The notes: generated by a model from the sequence alone, not told the origin. A stretch of DNA of 64,000 nucleotides from Macrobrachium rosenbergii (GCF_040412425.1 NC_089766.1:19224700-19288699); one strand, 5' to 3'. Counted from the first letter of the stretch, positions 44,813 through 59,615 are shown. Numbers and translations are program-made.

Positions 44813-45870
44813 GAAGACTCCGGTAGACGGCATCTTAGGAAACTTCAGGGAGACATAAGGTAATCATCATTGAATGCTAAAAAAATAAGAATATTGACCC
44901 AAATATTCAAAAATTACAAAAACATCGTCAGGAGGAATATCTTCACAGTTCGCAAAACCGATAACGCGGAGGCGAATACGCAGAGCAGTACAAGATGCTG
45001 CAAAATAAGAGAGAGAGAGAAAAAAAATAAGCACATAATAGTTATGAATCTGTCCATGTTTATAAGAAAGTGGAATTACAGTGTATTAGAAATTAAGAAA
45101 AATATCAACTTGAAAGACATTCCTTAACAAAAAATATGAAATAAAACATTGTTCGGAAATGGAAATATCACAGAATTCGTCGAGAATGAAGGAAAGTATT
45201 ATATCAAGAGATTCAAAAGAATCAAAGGGCCTGATCCGTCTTTGAGTTCATTACCTCGCTGATTTTGGAAATTTCTCTTTTCCTCTGTATTTCCTCATCC
45301 ATTAAATCGTCTCTGTTTTTACATTGGCCGGTCTGCCATTATTTAAATGACTGAAATCTGATCTATCGAGTCCTTGCAGTCTCTGATCATGATTTGGCAG
45401 TCATAAAAGATGCCGAAAGACGAGGACACATCGTCTTTGCGAGCGATTCATGAAGTGTCTCTCAGCACAGGACGAGGTCCGGAACAACTTTGGAAGAAAG
45501 AAAAACCTCCAATGACGGAAATAAAAAAAAGTATCAAAAACAAAAGCCATCCTGCTGTGTTGCATTAAACTCAAAAGCTCAAGTCCTCTTTTTTTAACTA
45601 AATTCACTGAGCCTGAGAGCACCCCTGAATGAGGATCCCGTCATTTTAACTTGATAAAAGTCCCTGTTTCCCAGACTGTCTGATAGTCTGACCAGTCTCT
45701 TCCAGTTCCCCGGTTCTGCTTCATGAAGTGTTACAGCCCCCACCCTTGTCAATATCTTGTGGGAGAAGGCGACTTCAGATATTTCTTTGTGATGTCGGAA
45801 AGATCCTTACTGAAGGGTGTCTGAACTATCGACCTCTGAATCTCTTTCTGAAGGAAAGGAAAAGACACAC
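44813..45870. other. Unassigned sequence
   Basis: No gene or repeat family recognised in about 1 kb. Confidence 0.4.
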
Positions 45871-45871
45871 A

Positions 45872-45875
<4 letters not shown>

Positions 45876-45958
<83 letters not shown>

Positions 45959-45980
45959 TGAGAGAGAGAGAGAGAGAGAG
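45876..45980. repeat. (TA)n and (GA)n microsatellites
   Basis: TA to 45957, GA 45960-45980. Confidence 0.95.
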
Positions 45981-46327
45981 GAGGCCGTATGCTTAACGCA
46001 CTTGACGTGACTTAAAACCTATGAATTCCTGTGTGAGAGGGAAAGATTTGAAACATGAAATGGCGATAAACCCACAACCGAAAAAGGGACTGTCATCTGC
46101 ATGGCAGAAGTACGTAAGTCTAGAGTAACCTTCTGCTCTAGTAATAAACAACAGCATATTATTTGCATCAGTATTATTATCACCAGTAAGAGCCCACCCT
46201 CCCCGCCCGTTTCCACATTTTTGTTAAGGCTAAAGTCACTTTATTTCTGGCTTGGGTCAGTCATAGATTAACCGCAAAAAATCTGTCGTATTATTAGCCG
46301 CTTATGTATGTATGTTATTGTCTAGGG

Positions 46328-47418
<1,091 letters not shown>

Positions 47419-47429
47419 GTCTAGCCAAT

Positions 47430-48505
47430 AGTCATGTCAGTCGCGGAGACCTAAAACGATAGATGTGCCCTTGACATGGCACATCAGGCAAGATCAAGCT
47501 AGGTTTCCTCAACACACCATCAGCACCATCAGTCATGCCATTCACGTTCACAGGCCCCCAGAGGAAATGAACAATACCAGACTTGCCATTAGCCTGAAAT
47601 GAACGAACACCTTCGACGCTGCCACAGCGAAGTTGTCGCCAGAGGAAACAGTAACAGTGACGGCAGAGGAAACAGACCCCAGGTATATATGCCATCATTT
47701 GGCCATCCAAGGTAGTCTCCTAAAATTATACTGAGTTATGCATGACAGAAGAGTAATAATTTTTTTCATAAACTACCTTTAGATAGCTCTCTTTGAAACT
47801 ACACTGTATTGACGAAAGAGTTTACTCTAGAAAACAAATGATGTATCACTTGCAGTATATACTCTGTACTTCCATATACTGTCATTACTGCTATCATCAT
47901 TAGTAGTTGTATTTGTGGCAGTAAACCATTGATAATTATAATAGTAGGACACATTTGCATTCATTTTCTTGCTAAAGAGTACTTTACAAGTAATCTTGAA
48001 AAAGAGTTGAATCTACAACTGAATAAAAAGAATTTTACTCGTGACTTAAAAAAAAAGGGAAAAAAAGCAAAATTTCTAAACTCAAAAATGCTGTCAAAAG
48101 AGCTCATCATGAGGGAATGTAAGTAACTGAAAGTAGGAAACGGAAAACTAATATTTTTTTTAATAAAAAGTAAATCGTAAAAAAAGGAAAAATCATCAAA
48201 GAAATGTGCAAAAACTTGTGTAATTCGGTTTAAGTAAAAATCTTTTATCGCCAGAAAAAAAATCTTACGGTAAGCTTTTTTGGTTTAGAATTACCTTAAT
48301 GTCATTTTCCATGAAGACTGATTACCCCAATTAAGCCATCTTTATATTTTGAGAGGAAATATTTTCATTGCAGCATTCTTGCATTAATTTTAAAGCCAGA
48401 GTTATACTGGTAGTTAAATAACAAATGTTTAGGTCTATAAATATCAAAGAAGAATCACTATCAGGAAGAAAGTTTTCATCCGAAGACTCTAGAGGGACAA
48501 CGGAA
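47430..48505. other. Unassigned sequence
   Basis: Minus-strand frame 47710-47432 (92 codons) has no recognisable domain. The rest is AT-rich, with nothing to call. Confidence 0.4.
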
Positions 48506-48507
48506 AC

Positions 48508-48611
<104 letters not shown>

Positions 48612-48619
48612 GTAAACTC

Positions 48620-49100
48620 AGGTCATCTATAATAATACAATCCGAGTGGGTCTTGTTTGTCCTACCCCGTGTGACAGTAGGGGAGGCATGACACAGCTAC
48701 CCACCCATGCAAACCAGTGGAGGCGGGGTACGTGGGGGAACGGGAGGGTAAGGGAGACAGCAGCGCCGGGTTCCAGCGCTCGTAGCGTTCGCCAACAAGC
48801 TCGTTTGCAAATATTGTCCGAGTCAAAGACTGAGACCTCCCAGCCAACAGCATTTCTCGTCCATGCAGAGATTAACGCGCTTTCTAACGGGAGAGAAGCG
48901 TGAAATTCGGGCGAGAATAAAGATAAAAAACACTCATTTCCACTGACAAAAACACACACTGCATAGAATAAAAAGAGAGAAGTCGTGTCCAGCGAAGCCA
49001 TGCAGTCCCAGAAAGAAGAACCGAGTAATAGGCAGTTAGGCAGTTACGTGTGATGATGTGGAAGTAGTTCGGTTGTTGAAGGAAGGAGACGGTTTCTTGA
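48620..49100. other. Unassigned GC-richer segment
   Basis: Open on both strands (48646-48903 plus, 49001-48627 minus) but without a domain; no repeat partner in the window. Confidence 0.3.
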
Positions 49101-49117
49101 TGTCAAGAGACTCACAT

Positions 49118-49232
49118 TGTTTGGAAACAAAGTTTGCAAACTGTTTGCAAACAGTTTGGAAACAGTTTGCAAACAGTTTGGAAATTGTTTGGAAACAAAG
49201 TTTGCAAACAGTTTGGAAACAGTTTAGAAACA
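49118..49232. repeat. Tandem palindromic GTTTGCAAAC / GTTTGGAAAC repeat, left
   Basis: About ten units of the 10-base palindrome GTTTGCAAAC or its one-base variant GTTTGGAAAC, spaced 10-13 bases. An inverted partner lies at 49727-49838. Confidence 0.8.
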
Positions 49233-49318
49233 CTTTTTACTGTATATTTGTTTCCCATCCAGAATGGAAAACATTTAGTGTTTTTGTGTGTGTATATGTG
49301 TATATACACATGTATAAT

Positions 49319-49456
<138 letters not shown>

Positions 49457-49702
49457 ATGTATGTATGTATATATGTATGTGTATATATAATTACATATAT
49501 ACACTTAAACATTCATACTTATACATATGTATATATGTATATGTACATATACATACACGCCAGAAGCTAGTCAGCATGACACGCTCCTTTCCCTAAAAAC
49601 TTCCTCACCCGTCTCTTTTTCTCTCTCTTATCCCTCCTTGAGTGCATTAAAACTGCCAAGTAAAATACAGAGGCTACTGCACCAGCAGGCATCCTCACGA
49701 CA

Positions 49703-49855
49703 ACTGAGGTCTGGACAGGAAACATTGTTTGCAAACAGTTTCCAAGCTGTTTGGAAACGGTTTCCTAACTGTTTACAAACAATTTCCAAGAAACTGTTTT
49801 CAAACAGTTTGCAAACTTTGTTTCCAAACAATGTTTCCTAGTGTGGACAGGCCTT
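49703..49855. mobile_element. MITE-like palindrome of GTTTGCAAAC units
   Basis: Left boundary GGACAGGAAACATTGTTTGC (near 49712); right boundary ends CCAAACAATGTTTCCTAG and TGTGGACAGG. The boundaries are inverted copies, and the interior is a run of GTTTGCAAAC-like palindromes. The plus strand of 49800-49838 is the reverse complement of 49118-49160. The GGACAGGAAAC tips suggest a short DNA transposon. Confidence 0.55.
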
Positions 49856-49859
49856 AACG

Positions 49860-50580
49860 AAGGAGCGACAGGCAATCGGTAGTTTGACAGAGAATTTTGA
49901 AACTTTGTACATAATATTTGTTTTACATCAGTCTGAGGATTTACTGACATTTTTTACAAGGAAAGAGCGCATAAACTCCGGAAGGGTATCTTAATCTGAG
50001 AAGTCGGCCTATTGTTAAAGGTTTTTGGTCATAAACTGGACATTAACACACGGGAACAAGGTGCTTAGGGCCATTGTAAGTTCACGGCTAAAGGCTGCAT
50101 TTTTTACATGTGACAATGAAAAATACATTAATTTCTTTACAAGATGAGGATATAATAAACTGACATAGTCAATTGGCACAATATATTACACTAGGGAAGA
50201 CTTGAGCTCTTCTCAGCATTAGTGACCTGGCTGGGGACCTGATGACAAGAAAATGGAAGTCATTTTCATTTCAAGTAACGCCAGCAAAGGAAGCTACTTG
50301 ATTCCTGTAAGTGTCGTTGATGTCGAAAAAGCTTAAGCCACTGCACGAAGCGATTAACTTTTTTTTTTTTTTTTTGCTGATTTTTTAAAAGATACCTTAT
50401 CACATTACTCTGATATAAATAAACAAATTTTATATCTACTTTCTGTTTTATCTTTTCACATAAAAGAAAAAAAGGGATCGGCTTTTATTGCCATGCCATG
50501 ATTCATGTCCCTATACCAATAAAGAAAATACTACATATGTAGACTTACTCCCCGTCTGCAATTTCAGTCTATGTGATTTC
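49860..50580. other. Unassigned sequence
   Basis: No gene or repeat recognised; poly(T) near 50358-50376. Confidence 0.4.
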
Positions 50581-50582
50581 AG

Positions 50583-50743
<161 letters not shown>

Positions 50744-50744
50744 C

Positions 50745-51495
50745 TCACATCAGGATCAGAACCCAGGTCTTTCAATTGAAAGGCAAGGACGCTGCCCATA
50801 GACCATACAAGTCATAAAAGAAGTTGGAACCTGAGTGCCACTGCACACAAGGAATTACCTGGGCAAGCTAACTGCTTGCATACCAGTGTGTTTTACCCAA
50901 CTTCCCGACTCAGCAACGATCCAGTTGACAGCATTTCATTCGAATTATCCCTTCCGAGTGAATAAGACAGAAATAATCAACACACAATCACGTGTGGAAC
51001 AGAAATAAATTTCTGACTCACATCAGGATCGAACCCAGGTCTCTCAATTGAAAGGCAAGGGCGCTGCCCACTAGGCCAATTAAGTCATAAAAGAAGTTGG
51101 AACCTGAGTGCCACTACACACAAGGAATTACCTGGGCAGCGCCCTTGCCTTTCAATAGAAAGACCTGGGTTCGATCCTGGTGTGAGTCAGAAATTTATTT
51201 CTGTTTCACATGTGATTGTGTGTTGATTATTCCTATCCTATTCACTCAGTAGGGATAATTCGAATGAAATGCTGTCAACTGGGTCATTGCTGAATCGGGA
51301 AGTTGGGGAAAACAAGCCGGTATGCAAGCAGTTAGCTTGCCCAGGTAATTCCTTGTGTGCAGTGGCACTCAGGTTCCAACTTCTTTTATGACTTGTATGG
51401 CCTAGTGGGCTGCGTCCTTGCCTTGCAGTTGAAAGACCTGGGTTTGATACTGATGTGAGTCAGAAATTTATTTCTGCCACACACGTGATTGTGTG
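50745..51495. repeat. Inverted cluster of tRNA-like SINE copies
   Basis: Minus-oriented heads near 50745-50810 and 51015-51085, plus-oriented heads near 51137-51185 and 51395-51460. Each has GCGCCCTTGCCTTTCAAT, AGACCTGGGTTCGATCCTG (B-box GGTTCGATCC) and a body with AGAAATTTATTTCTG. The cluster is an approximate palindrome centred near 51130. Body pieces ACCTGGGCAAGCTAACTGCT and ATCGGGAAGTTGGG occur in both orientations. A related fragment is at 44510-44635. Confidence 0.75.
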
Positions 51496-51496
51496 T

Positions 51497-51633
<137 letters not shown>

Positions 51634-51639
51634 CAAAGA

Positions 51640-52345
51640 CCCAAGGGTCGTTCATTAGGCAGTTTGTTTCGTAGTTCCAATTACGGAAAATTTTTTTTTT
51701 TTTTTTTATCAATATTAACCTTGCATTTAACGACATGATTTCTAATACTAGAAAATTCGGGGTTATTAATTCGTGAGCCAGTTCTGTAGCTCAAACCTGA
51801 GTGGCTGTAATAACGGACCTGCAACATTCTCTTCGATGAGCCAACGTAACTGCCAAGAAATTTTGGGCATTCAAATTTGTAAATAATATTGGACTTCATA
51901 AAGGTCTGTAGCTTGTCCTTATAATTAAAAAAGCCGCCAATCTTTAGTGGATTCATAGGTTAAATTCAGTTTTAGAAATCCAAACTCTTTTTCGATGATT
52001 TGTTTAACTTTGGATCTAAGAAACTCGAGTGAGTGTATGGTAACGTGGCGTACATAGTCAATTTAGGAACATTAAATTTCACAATGGGATCAGAAAAGTT
52101 ACGTGCTAAAATCTTGTTAACAACATTATAGAAAAGTTTTTTTGGACAGGAATCTTTGGTAAAATATTCCAATTAAAATTTAATTTCAGAGTGGAAATTT
52201 ACCCAGCTAGATGTTTAACGGAGAGCTCTAAAAACTAGGGTAGTTATGACATTAATTTTAAATGAAAAGTGACATGAATTATAAAAATTACCTCCAAGAC
52301 CTGTATAAGTTTTATTTCTCTAAAAACTGATGTAATAAAATTATG
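51640..52345 (-). pseudogene. Second Penelope-like element: RT end, linker and GIY-YIG
   Basis: Minus-strand reading across frames shows TYTGLG...NFY and LVFRAL.LTSSWVNFHSEI (C-terminal RT and thumb region of PLEs), EYFTKDSCPKKLFYNVVNKI, the linker KFNVPKLTMYATLPYTHSSF, then the endonuclease: SNIIYKFECPKFLGSYVGSS (GIY-YIG as IIY...YVG) and SYRTGSRINNPEFSSIRNHV. Stops and frameshifts near 52315, 52210, 51970 and 51690 make it dead. It differs clearly from the PLE at 385-809, so it is a separate family. Its downstream end again meets a (TA)n array. Confidence 0.8.
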
Positions 52346-52364
52346 GTCAAAGCGGGTCACTTTT

Positions 52365-52525
<161 letters not shown>

Positions 52526-52896
52526 CTTGTATGTACGTGTGTGTGGAGTGTGTGTTTATGAAAGGAAATGATGTTTAAATTCGATTTTGTCTTGTAGAGA
52601 AAAGAACCAACCAAATAAGATTACTGGTCAGATGAATTCTAATTAAAGAGAGAGAGAGAGAGAGAAAGAGTGAACACTATGACTGTGTTTCTTAGAATTT
52701 GGACTTCGGGGAAAGGATGGCGTGGCTTTAAATGGATGACCCGAGAGATAAGTGGATGATTTAAAAGGATGATTTATTGTAGAAAAAATGAGAATGGCGT
52801 CCAGTGAAGGACTGACAGAAGTGGACTGATGAAGGGGTAAAGCCGCCTTCATAGATCGGGATTCCACCCATCACTCAAGTTATAAGAACAAAGATA

Positions 52897-52909
52897 ATAC
52901 ACACACACA

Positions 52910-52959
<50 letters not shown>

Positions 52960-52990
52960 GCGCGTGTGTGTGTATGTGCGTGTGTGTGTG
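52897..52990. repeat. (CA)n-(CT)n-(TG)n compound tract
   Basis: Short CA, CT to about 52957, then GCGC and TG units. Confidence 0.9.
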
Positions 52991-53349
52991 TCGCCTCTCT
53001 CTTTATCTCTTAATTTTCTTAGAAAGTCCCATAAGTTTTCACATCATTTTTAGGTTAAATGTTTTTTGTTGAACTTACTAAATCGCAAGTGAAAATAACT
53101 CATAGAGAAGAAAATCATACTGAAAAAAAAACTTCGTATTCACATTATGGAAATGCCTGTGTTCCCAATTTATAATTAAATGCCGAAAATCTTCAAGTTT
53201 ATCTTTTATATTAAAAAAAAAAGAAACTTCTTTTTCGGAGGTTCTGAAGTTGGTACGACTACTCCTTCACATTAGATAGAAGACATTGCAATTACTCATT
53301 CCTTACTGTCCAAGTACTCTCTCCATAATAACTATGATTCGGCATAACA

Positions 53350-53880
53350 CTAAGATTTTAATAACAAAGGATTCAGCCCCTGCTTCCCGCAAGTCCTTGG
53401 AAACGCTTGGTTTTATTGCCGGTCGTTCCGTCATCTCCGGGAAGCTATGTTTGAGTTGGAGCCAATACAAATCCCCGGAGCTCAAGAGATCCACAATGGT
53501 GTCAGAATAGCTGATACGGTGCATCTTTTGATTCCGAAGAACTGTATAGAGCAGAAGCTGGGTCTCTTGTCTTTTTCACGTGTTAGACTAAATCAAAATG
53601 GATGATAAAGGCTATTGTCCGGGGATTTTGGAGGGAGCATTGGGTTCCCGGCTTAGTCAAGGAGCCTTCCTCTGGTTCTTCCCAGCGGGGCACGGAGGCC
53701 CTGGTATTACAAACTGGTCCTCTTCTCGGGCTTTACTGTGGAGCCCAGGGAATCAGGTTTGGCCGAGGGGACCTCTCAAGCCCCCTCTGCAGAATGCCGG
53801 GAGAGCCAAGGTACCCCGTTTCGGCGAATGTTCCTTGCACAAGAACTTTCCATGGCGTATTTGATATTCAAGAGGCCATT
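53350..53880 (+). repeat. GC-rich interspersed repeat family 2, copy 2
   Basis: Matches 40690-41085 and 61490-61700 (see words there). The plus frames 53598-53864 and 53602-53904 arise inside it and have no domain. Confidence 0.6.
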
Positions 53881-53919
53881 CCATTTCTGGTCCAAACACA
53901 CTAACACAAACACATAGAC

Positions 53920-54030
<111 letters not shown>

Positions 54031-54099
54031 TCTTGTGACTGATGTACTGAACACCACCATATGGGTGAAGTATGGACAAACTTTTTCCCTTCAATTACA

Positions 54100-54787
54100 A
54101 ACCTGCAGAATCCTTGCCTCTTAGGCTGATAAAGGTGAAGATGGAAAAATTTGCTTCTGCATCTAGTAACAAGTTTACCAAAGGATTTATGGTACTGCAG
54201 ATCCTGTGACGAGGGGATTGAGCGCAAGAGTGAATTGCCAATTTTCCTTCAATATATATTCCTCCATTAAAAAAAGATAAACACATAAATAAATGATATA
54301 AGTACACAGATGGACAGGATCCTGTTCTGAGAATGTTCACGTCATTTACATACTTTCATTTCTTTTCGTCTCCATCCATCTATCTTGCAAAAACGCATTG
54401 CTTTAAGAGATGCTTCTCTGCCAGGATATTGCTCCAGTTTCCACAAACGGAAATCCATCGGACGCAGAGGGAGCAGGAGGCTGATTATCAAGATTTGTCG
54501 ATACATCAATTTGTTCTTCAGCAAACCTATTTTCGATTTCGTCCTTTCTTTCCCTCTGCGAGAGCATTTGGGTTTTTATCTGGATGGAAAGAGGAATTGA
54601 GAAAAAAAGAAAATGCCATACTGGGGAAATGTCTTTTCGCTGTTTATCTACGCTGATCGATGAGATATGCTCCATCTGAGGAAGGTAAAGAAATTCTTTT
54701 CCACGAGGTCGTGCAGAGGGTGAAAAGCAATGGCTCTTCACCCATCGACCAAACTGCGAATCTGTCCAAGGCAGAAATTCTTTTTTA
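54100..54787. repeat. Segmental block C, copy 1
   Basis: Collinear with 58190-58858 plus 59262-59440. Shared words: AAGATGGAAAAAT, TTTACCAAAGGATT, GAATGTTCACGTCATT, GGAAATCCAT, GCGCAGAGGG/ACGCAGAGGG, GGGAAATGTC, CGCTGTTTAT. The frames on both strands have no domain. Confidence 0.65.
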
Positions 54788-54788
54788 T

Positions 54789-55124
54789 CAGTTTTCTGTA
54801 AAAGAAAACTATTGACATGGCTATTTGTCTGTCCGTCCGCACTTTTCTGTCCGCCCTTAGATCTTAAAATTTAGTGAGGCTAGAGGGCTTCAAATTGGTA
54901 TGTTGATCATCCACCCTCCAATCATCAAAAATATCAAATTGCAGCCTTCTAGCCTCAGTAGTTTTTATTTTATTTAAGGTGAAAGTTAGCCATGATCGTG
55001 CGTATGCCAAAAACACAGCCCGTGGCTGAAAGTCTCATGGGCCGTGACTGAGAGTTTCATACAGCAATATACCTGTACAGAAAACTCGATTGCGTCGAAG
55101 AAACTCTCACGCATTTTTTACTTG
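54789..55124 (+). mobile_element. Internal-palindrome MITE, copy 2
   Basis: Same order as 25138-25503: AGTTTTCTGTAAAAGAAAAC, CTATTTGTCTGTCCGTCCGC, GGCTAGAGGGCTTCAAATTG, CAGCCTTCTAGCCTCAGTAG, CATGGGCCGTG, CGCATTTTTTACTTG. It abuts the end of block C. Confidence 0.75.
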
Positions 55125-55129
55125 TTTTT

Positions 55130-55862
55130 TACTGACATCTGCTGTTATGAATTGTAACAAAAGTGTCTTCACTGATGTGGATCTTCAGAGCAGAGGAAGA
55201 ATGGATCACATACAAGACAAGGAATATCCAACTTCATTCTCTTGAAGCAAACGGAAAATTATATCAGCCAAAATGCTTGTCTTGTTCCTCTAAATATGGA
55301 GAGTGGATTTTTATTGTGGGTATGAAATATATTTTTGGTGGAATTTCACTTTTTTAAAACTACTGTTTTATTAACACAAGTTTTGATATAATAAATGCAG
55401 GATTAATTCATAAACAGCTGTGCATGGCTAGTATAATACTAATCATTCTTTGCTAGGCATATGCATGCAAAAATAATAATAAAAAAAACATTCTTACCTA
55501 TTTCATCAGTGATGGAGAACAGTAAAACACATCCAACTAATGGAATGGAATAACTATTGGTAATAATATAATTTTTCTCTTATGGCTAGAAATTTCAGGA
55601 CTGCAGATTGTGCAAATGAGAAATTTTATATGGAGATGAGAGAAACGTCGGTCAGATAGATATGACATACAGTTTGTCAGGGCGGAACACTGCTTTATTC
55701 TCAATAAGAACCGTTCTCCTTGACATAGATAGATTATCTTTGACTGTGAATGTCAGTGGGAGAGGGAAACTCAAGTGAAATCAAACAAGAACAAAATAGA
55801 TGGATGAACGGTATCTTGAGCGATGCATATACTTCACGAAATGCGAACGGGATTTTGCATGG

Positions 55863-55865
<3 letters not shown>
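55130..55865. other. Unassigned sequence
   Basis: No gene or repeat recognised. Confidence 0.4.
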
Positions 55866-55920
<55 letters not shown>

Positions 55921-55922
55921 TC
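55866..55922. repeat. (TTA)n microsatellite
   Basis: About 55 bases of ATT repeat. Confidence 0.95.
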
Positions 55923-56044
55923 GGTAGATGAAACCTATTCACATGGGGCAAGCACACAGGGGTCATTGACTTGAAATTCAAGCTTTCAAAGAATGTTGGT
56001 TTCAACCTCCCACCGCAGATCCCACACTGCAGCAATAACTGATT

Positions 56045-56125
56045 TTTCATCACCCTGGGGGAGACGCGAACCCTCGACGTCTGAGTGGAACACCAAGACA
56101 CTAACCACTATACCAGCCGACCAGT
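56045..56125 (-). repeat. tRNA-like SINE fragment
   Basis: Minus strand: GGCTGGTATAGTGGTTAGTG (A box, similar to the Asp/Glu tRNA D arm) and GAGGGTTCGCGTCTCCC (B box). No convincing acceptor stem, so a SINE relic is more likely than a tRNA gene. Confidence 0.5.
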
Positions 56126-56388
56126 TTGAACAAACTTGAATCTATAATATTGAAGGAAGCTTTCACGTCAGCATTTTCCTTTCTGGCCCTGTCGTGTTAG
56201 AGGACGACATTTAAATGACAGCACACTATCCTCGCTATTTCTTGATTATCTCCTCTTGGATGGTGACGTCATCCCCCTTTTGAATAAACTTGATTTCTCT
56301 ATGTCCAATGATACCATCTACCAAGCTTGGTTGTAATTAATACCATGGTTCTGTAGAACACGTCGAAAATGTGGAAAGTTTATGCCAG

Positions 56389-56529
<141 letters not shown>

Positions 56530-57255
56530 TGCATAGACATTTTCAACAGAAAATTTTACTTGAATTTTCAGCTCGCTTGGGTTTTCAGGCCAGAAGGCGT
56601 AAAGAGCTCTCAAACATTTTGAATGATTATTGTGGCTAAAGAGTTCAGCATCAGTCTCCCTGAGCGAAGTTTTAAAAGTTCTCTCCGCTCCTAATCAAGT
56701 CTGAGTCCAACAACTTCCTTGTCCTGGAGTCACGTTCATCTCTGCTGGCAGCAGTTGATTGCCTTCGAAAGGAATTTGAAGTTAGTGGGAATTGGAAATG
56801 GTGTTTTGTTCCCAAATATTGTCAGAAAGAGAGAAAGTGTAATTGTGACCCACCATAAATTTTCTCCTACTGTTTTTCCCACTATAGTCTTTGTTAACAA
56901 TAAACTTTTTGTATTTTATGCCGCTTCCTTGTAAATCAACATATATCAATGATTTCTTAAACATAACGATTACAAAATGGAAAATATTTCATTCCCTAGC
57001 GAAAACTATTTGAAGGCTTAATTCAGTCTGGACAGCCTGACGTTGGTAACACGTTCTGTGAACACTGATAACATGAAACGCCTCCCGTTTCAGAATCTGT
57101 CACTAATGACCTGTTGATGAGAGCAAAGCTTCGTTATAAGGCTTTCGATGGATGGGTGAACGCTCTCACTGGTGAAAAATCATGACCTGTCAGTTTTGTT
57201 CAAGCTGCACTTGATTTCTTAGTAGACTTTGTATCAGAATCTCGCCTGTAACCTG
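56530..57255. other. Unassigned sequence
   Basis: No gene or repeat recognised. Confidence 0.4.
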
Positions 57256-57258
57256 TAC

Positions 57259-57726
<468 letters not shown>

Positions 57727-58035
57727 CACTTTTCAAAGAGGTATAAGACGGAGTGGGAGGAAGTCGCTACACGTTTGATTTAAATGTCATTAGTTGACCA
57801 ACAAAAAAATAATATTGGTGTCAAGAGGTCAGTAATCCACAGAGGTCAGGAAAGTAATTTCGAAAACTATGCGAAGAACCCTGCCACCGGCACTTTCTCT
57901 CAGAACTGAATCATTACCTACCAAATTTTCTCTCAAGTTAAAACTTGGATGCCAACGGCACCAGCAGTAAGAGTATGTGGCCGCAGTTAGACTCACTTCT
58001 CGTCAGATACGAGGTTGCGGGAGCTTAACCTCTTA

Positions 58036-58176
58036 AGGTCGCCACTAACGTTCAGTTATACCTGTGCAATTATGCCTGTGAAGGCAAAACTGAACGTTAG
58101 TGGGTTCAGTTCTGTCTGCACAGGCCGACTGTGTAGGCATAACTGCGCAGGTATAACTGAACTTTAGTGTTGGCCT
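58036..58176. mobile_element. 141-bp MITE flanked by TTA (PIF/Harbinger-like)
   Basis: Inverted repeats of about 43 bases: left AGGTCGCCACTAACGTTCAG, right ends ACTTTAGTGTTGGCCT. TTA flanks both sides (58033-58035 and 58177-58179), the 3-base target type of PIF/Harbinger elements. An inner partial copy (CTGAACGTTAGTGGGTTCAG) is present. It encodes nothing. Confidence 0.65.
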
Positions 58177-58189
58177 TTAGACTGACTGC

Positions 58190-58517
58190 CCAGGGTAGAG
58201 ATGGAAAAATCTGCTTATGAAGGTAGTCACAATTTTACCAAAGGATTCGAGGTTTTGGAGATCACAGGACGTGGAGATTGGGTCACAAAAGGGGAATTAC
58301 AGACATTAACAGTTATCTTCTGATACACAATCCTTTAGTGAAAAATAATAGATAAATAAACAAATAAATGAATGAATGAAAAAATAAAATAAATAAATAA
58401 ATGAATAAGTGAAGTAAATCATTAGAAGGTCAAAGGAACTGGATGAACCTATTCCCGGAATGTTCACGTCATTCTCATATTTTTATTTCTTTACGAGCTT
58501 CAGAATTTCGTAACCTC

Positions 58518-58590
<73 letters not shown>

Positions 58591-58858
58591 ATACAGTGTT
58601 TGATCAGAATCTCCACTTATTTTGGAAAACTCAGAGTTTCAGCAGATGCATTCTCTGTCAGGAAACTGCTCCAATTTCCCCAAATGGAAATCCATTGGGC
58701 GCAGAGGGGAGAAGAGATAGATTGCCAAGATTCAGGGAGACATCTGTTTGATCCTTTGCAGACTGTTCTCGATCTCTATCCCCCCCCCCCACCAACCCTT
58801 TTTTCTTTTTGAAAGAGAGAGTTTGGCCTATGTCTGAGCGAAAAGAAACATTAAGAAA
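58190..58858. repeat. Segmental block C, copy 2, with (GA)n
   Basis: Collinear with 54110-54600. A (GA)n expansion at 58520-58587 is specific to this copy. The continuation is 59262-59440 after the MITE. Confidence 0.65.
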
Positions 58859-59257
58859 CAAGTAAAAAATGTACCGAAGTTTCCTCGGCGCAATCGATTT
58901 TTCTGCACAGCGTATAATCAAGGCCACCGAAAACAGATCTATCTTGCGGTAGCCTCGGTATAATGTTGTATGAGTCGCGGCCTATGAAACTTTAACCACG
59001 GCCCGGTGGTGGCTTGTCCTATATAGTTGCCAGACGCACGATTATGGCCAACTTTAACCTTAAAATAAAAACTACTAAGGTTAGAGGTCTGCAATTTGGT
59101 ATGCTTGATGGTTGGGGGTGGATGATCAACATACCATTTTGCAGCCCTCTAGCCTCAGTAGTTTTTAAGATCTGAGGGCGGACAAAAAAATGCTGACAGA
59201 AAAAGTGTGGACGGAGAGACAAAGCCATCTCAATAATTTACTTTTACAGAAAACTAA
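58859..59257 (-). mobile_element. Internal-palindrome MITE, copy 3, inserted into block C
   Basis: Reverse orientation of 25138-25503: CAAGTAAAAAATG at the left, CTTTTACAGAAAACTAAAA at the right. Block C copy 1 has no insertion at this point (near 54607-54630), so the empty site is visible. Precise target duplication is hard to read because the site is A-rich. Confidence 0.75.
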
Positions 59258-59615
59258 AACTGCCGTGGTTGGGAAATGTCCCATCGCTGTTTATGTTCGC
59301 TGATAAGTGGTAATAAATATTCCATTTGAGAGACCCAAGAAATTCAGCTCTCCCACCAAGAAGATTGCACCGAGCGAAGAAGTCCGGGCCTTGGATCACT
59401 CATTGACCAAATTGGGCATCCGTCCACGCTCAGATCCCTGAGTGGGGAGATTTTGGAGCCTTCTTCTCAACTGACGTCTGGTGTTTGGAATTTTACCAGA
59501 ATTACCTACTCTCTAATGGAGATACTAAAAGCAAACAAAAAAGAAGTTTTGAAGCTACTGACATTAACCGTAAGTGTTTTGAATGTGCAGAAAGATGGAT
59601 GGGAAATATGTAGAA

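Noticed and set aside
47432..47710. 92-codon minus-strand frame as a host exon
   Set aside because: No recognisable domain in any of the frames I translated and no convincing splice pair.
49118..49232. CRISPR-like array
   Set aside because: The repeats are contiguous 10-base palindromes without unique spacers, in a eukaryotic context.
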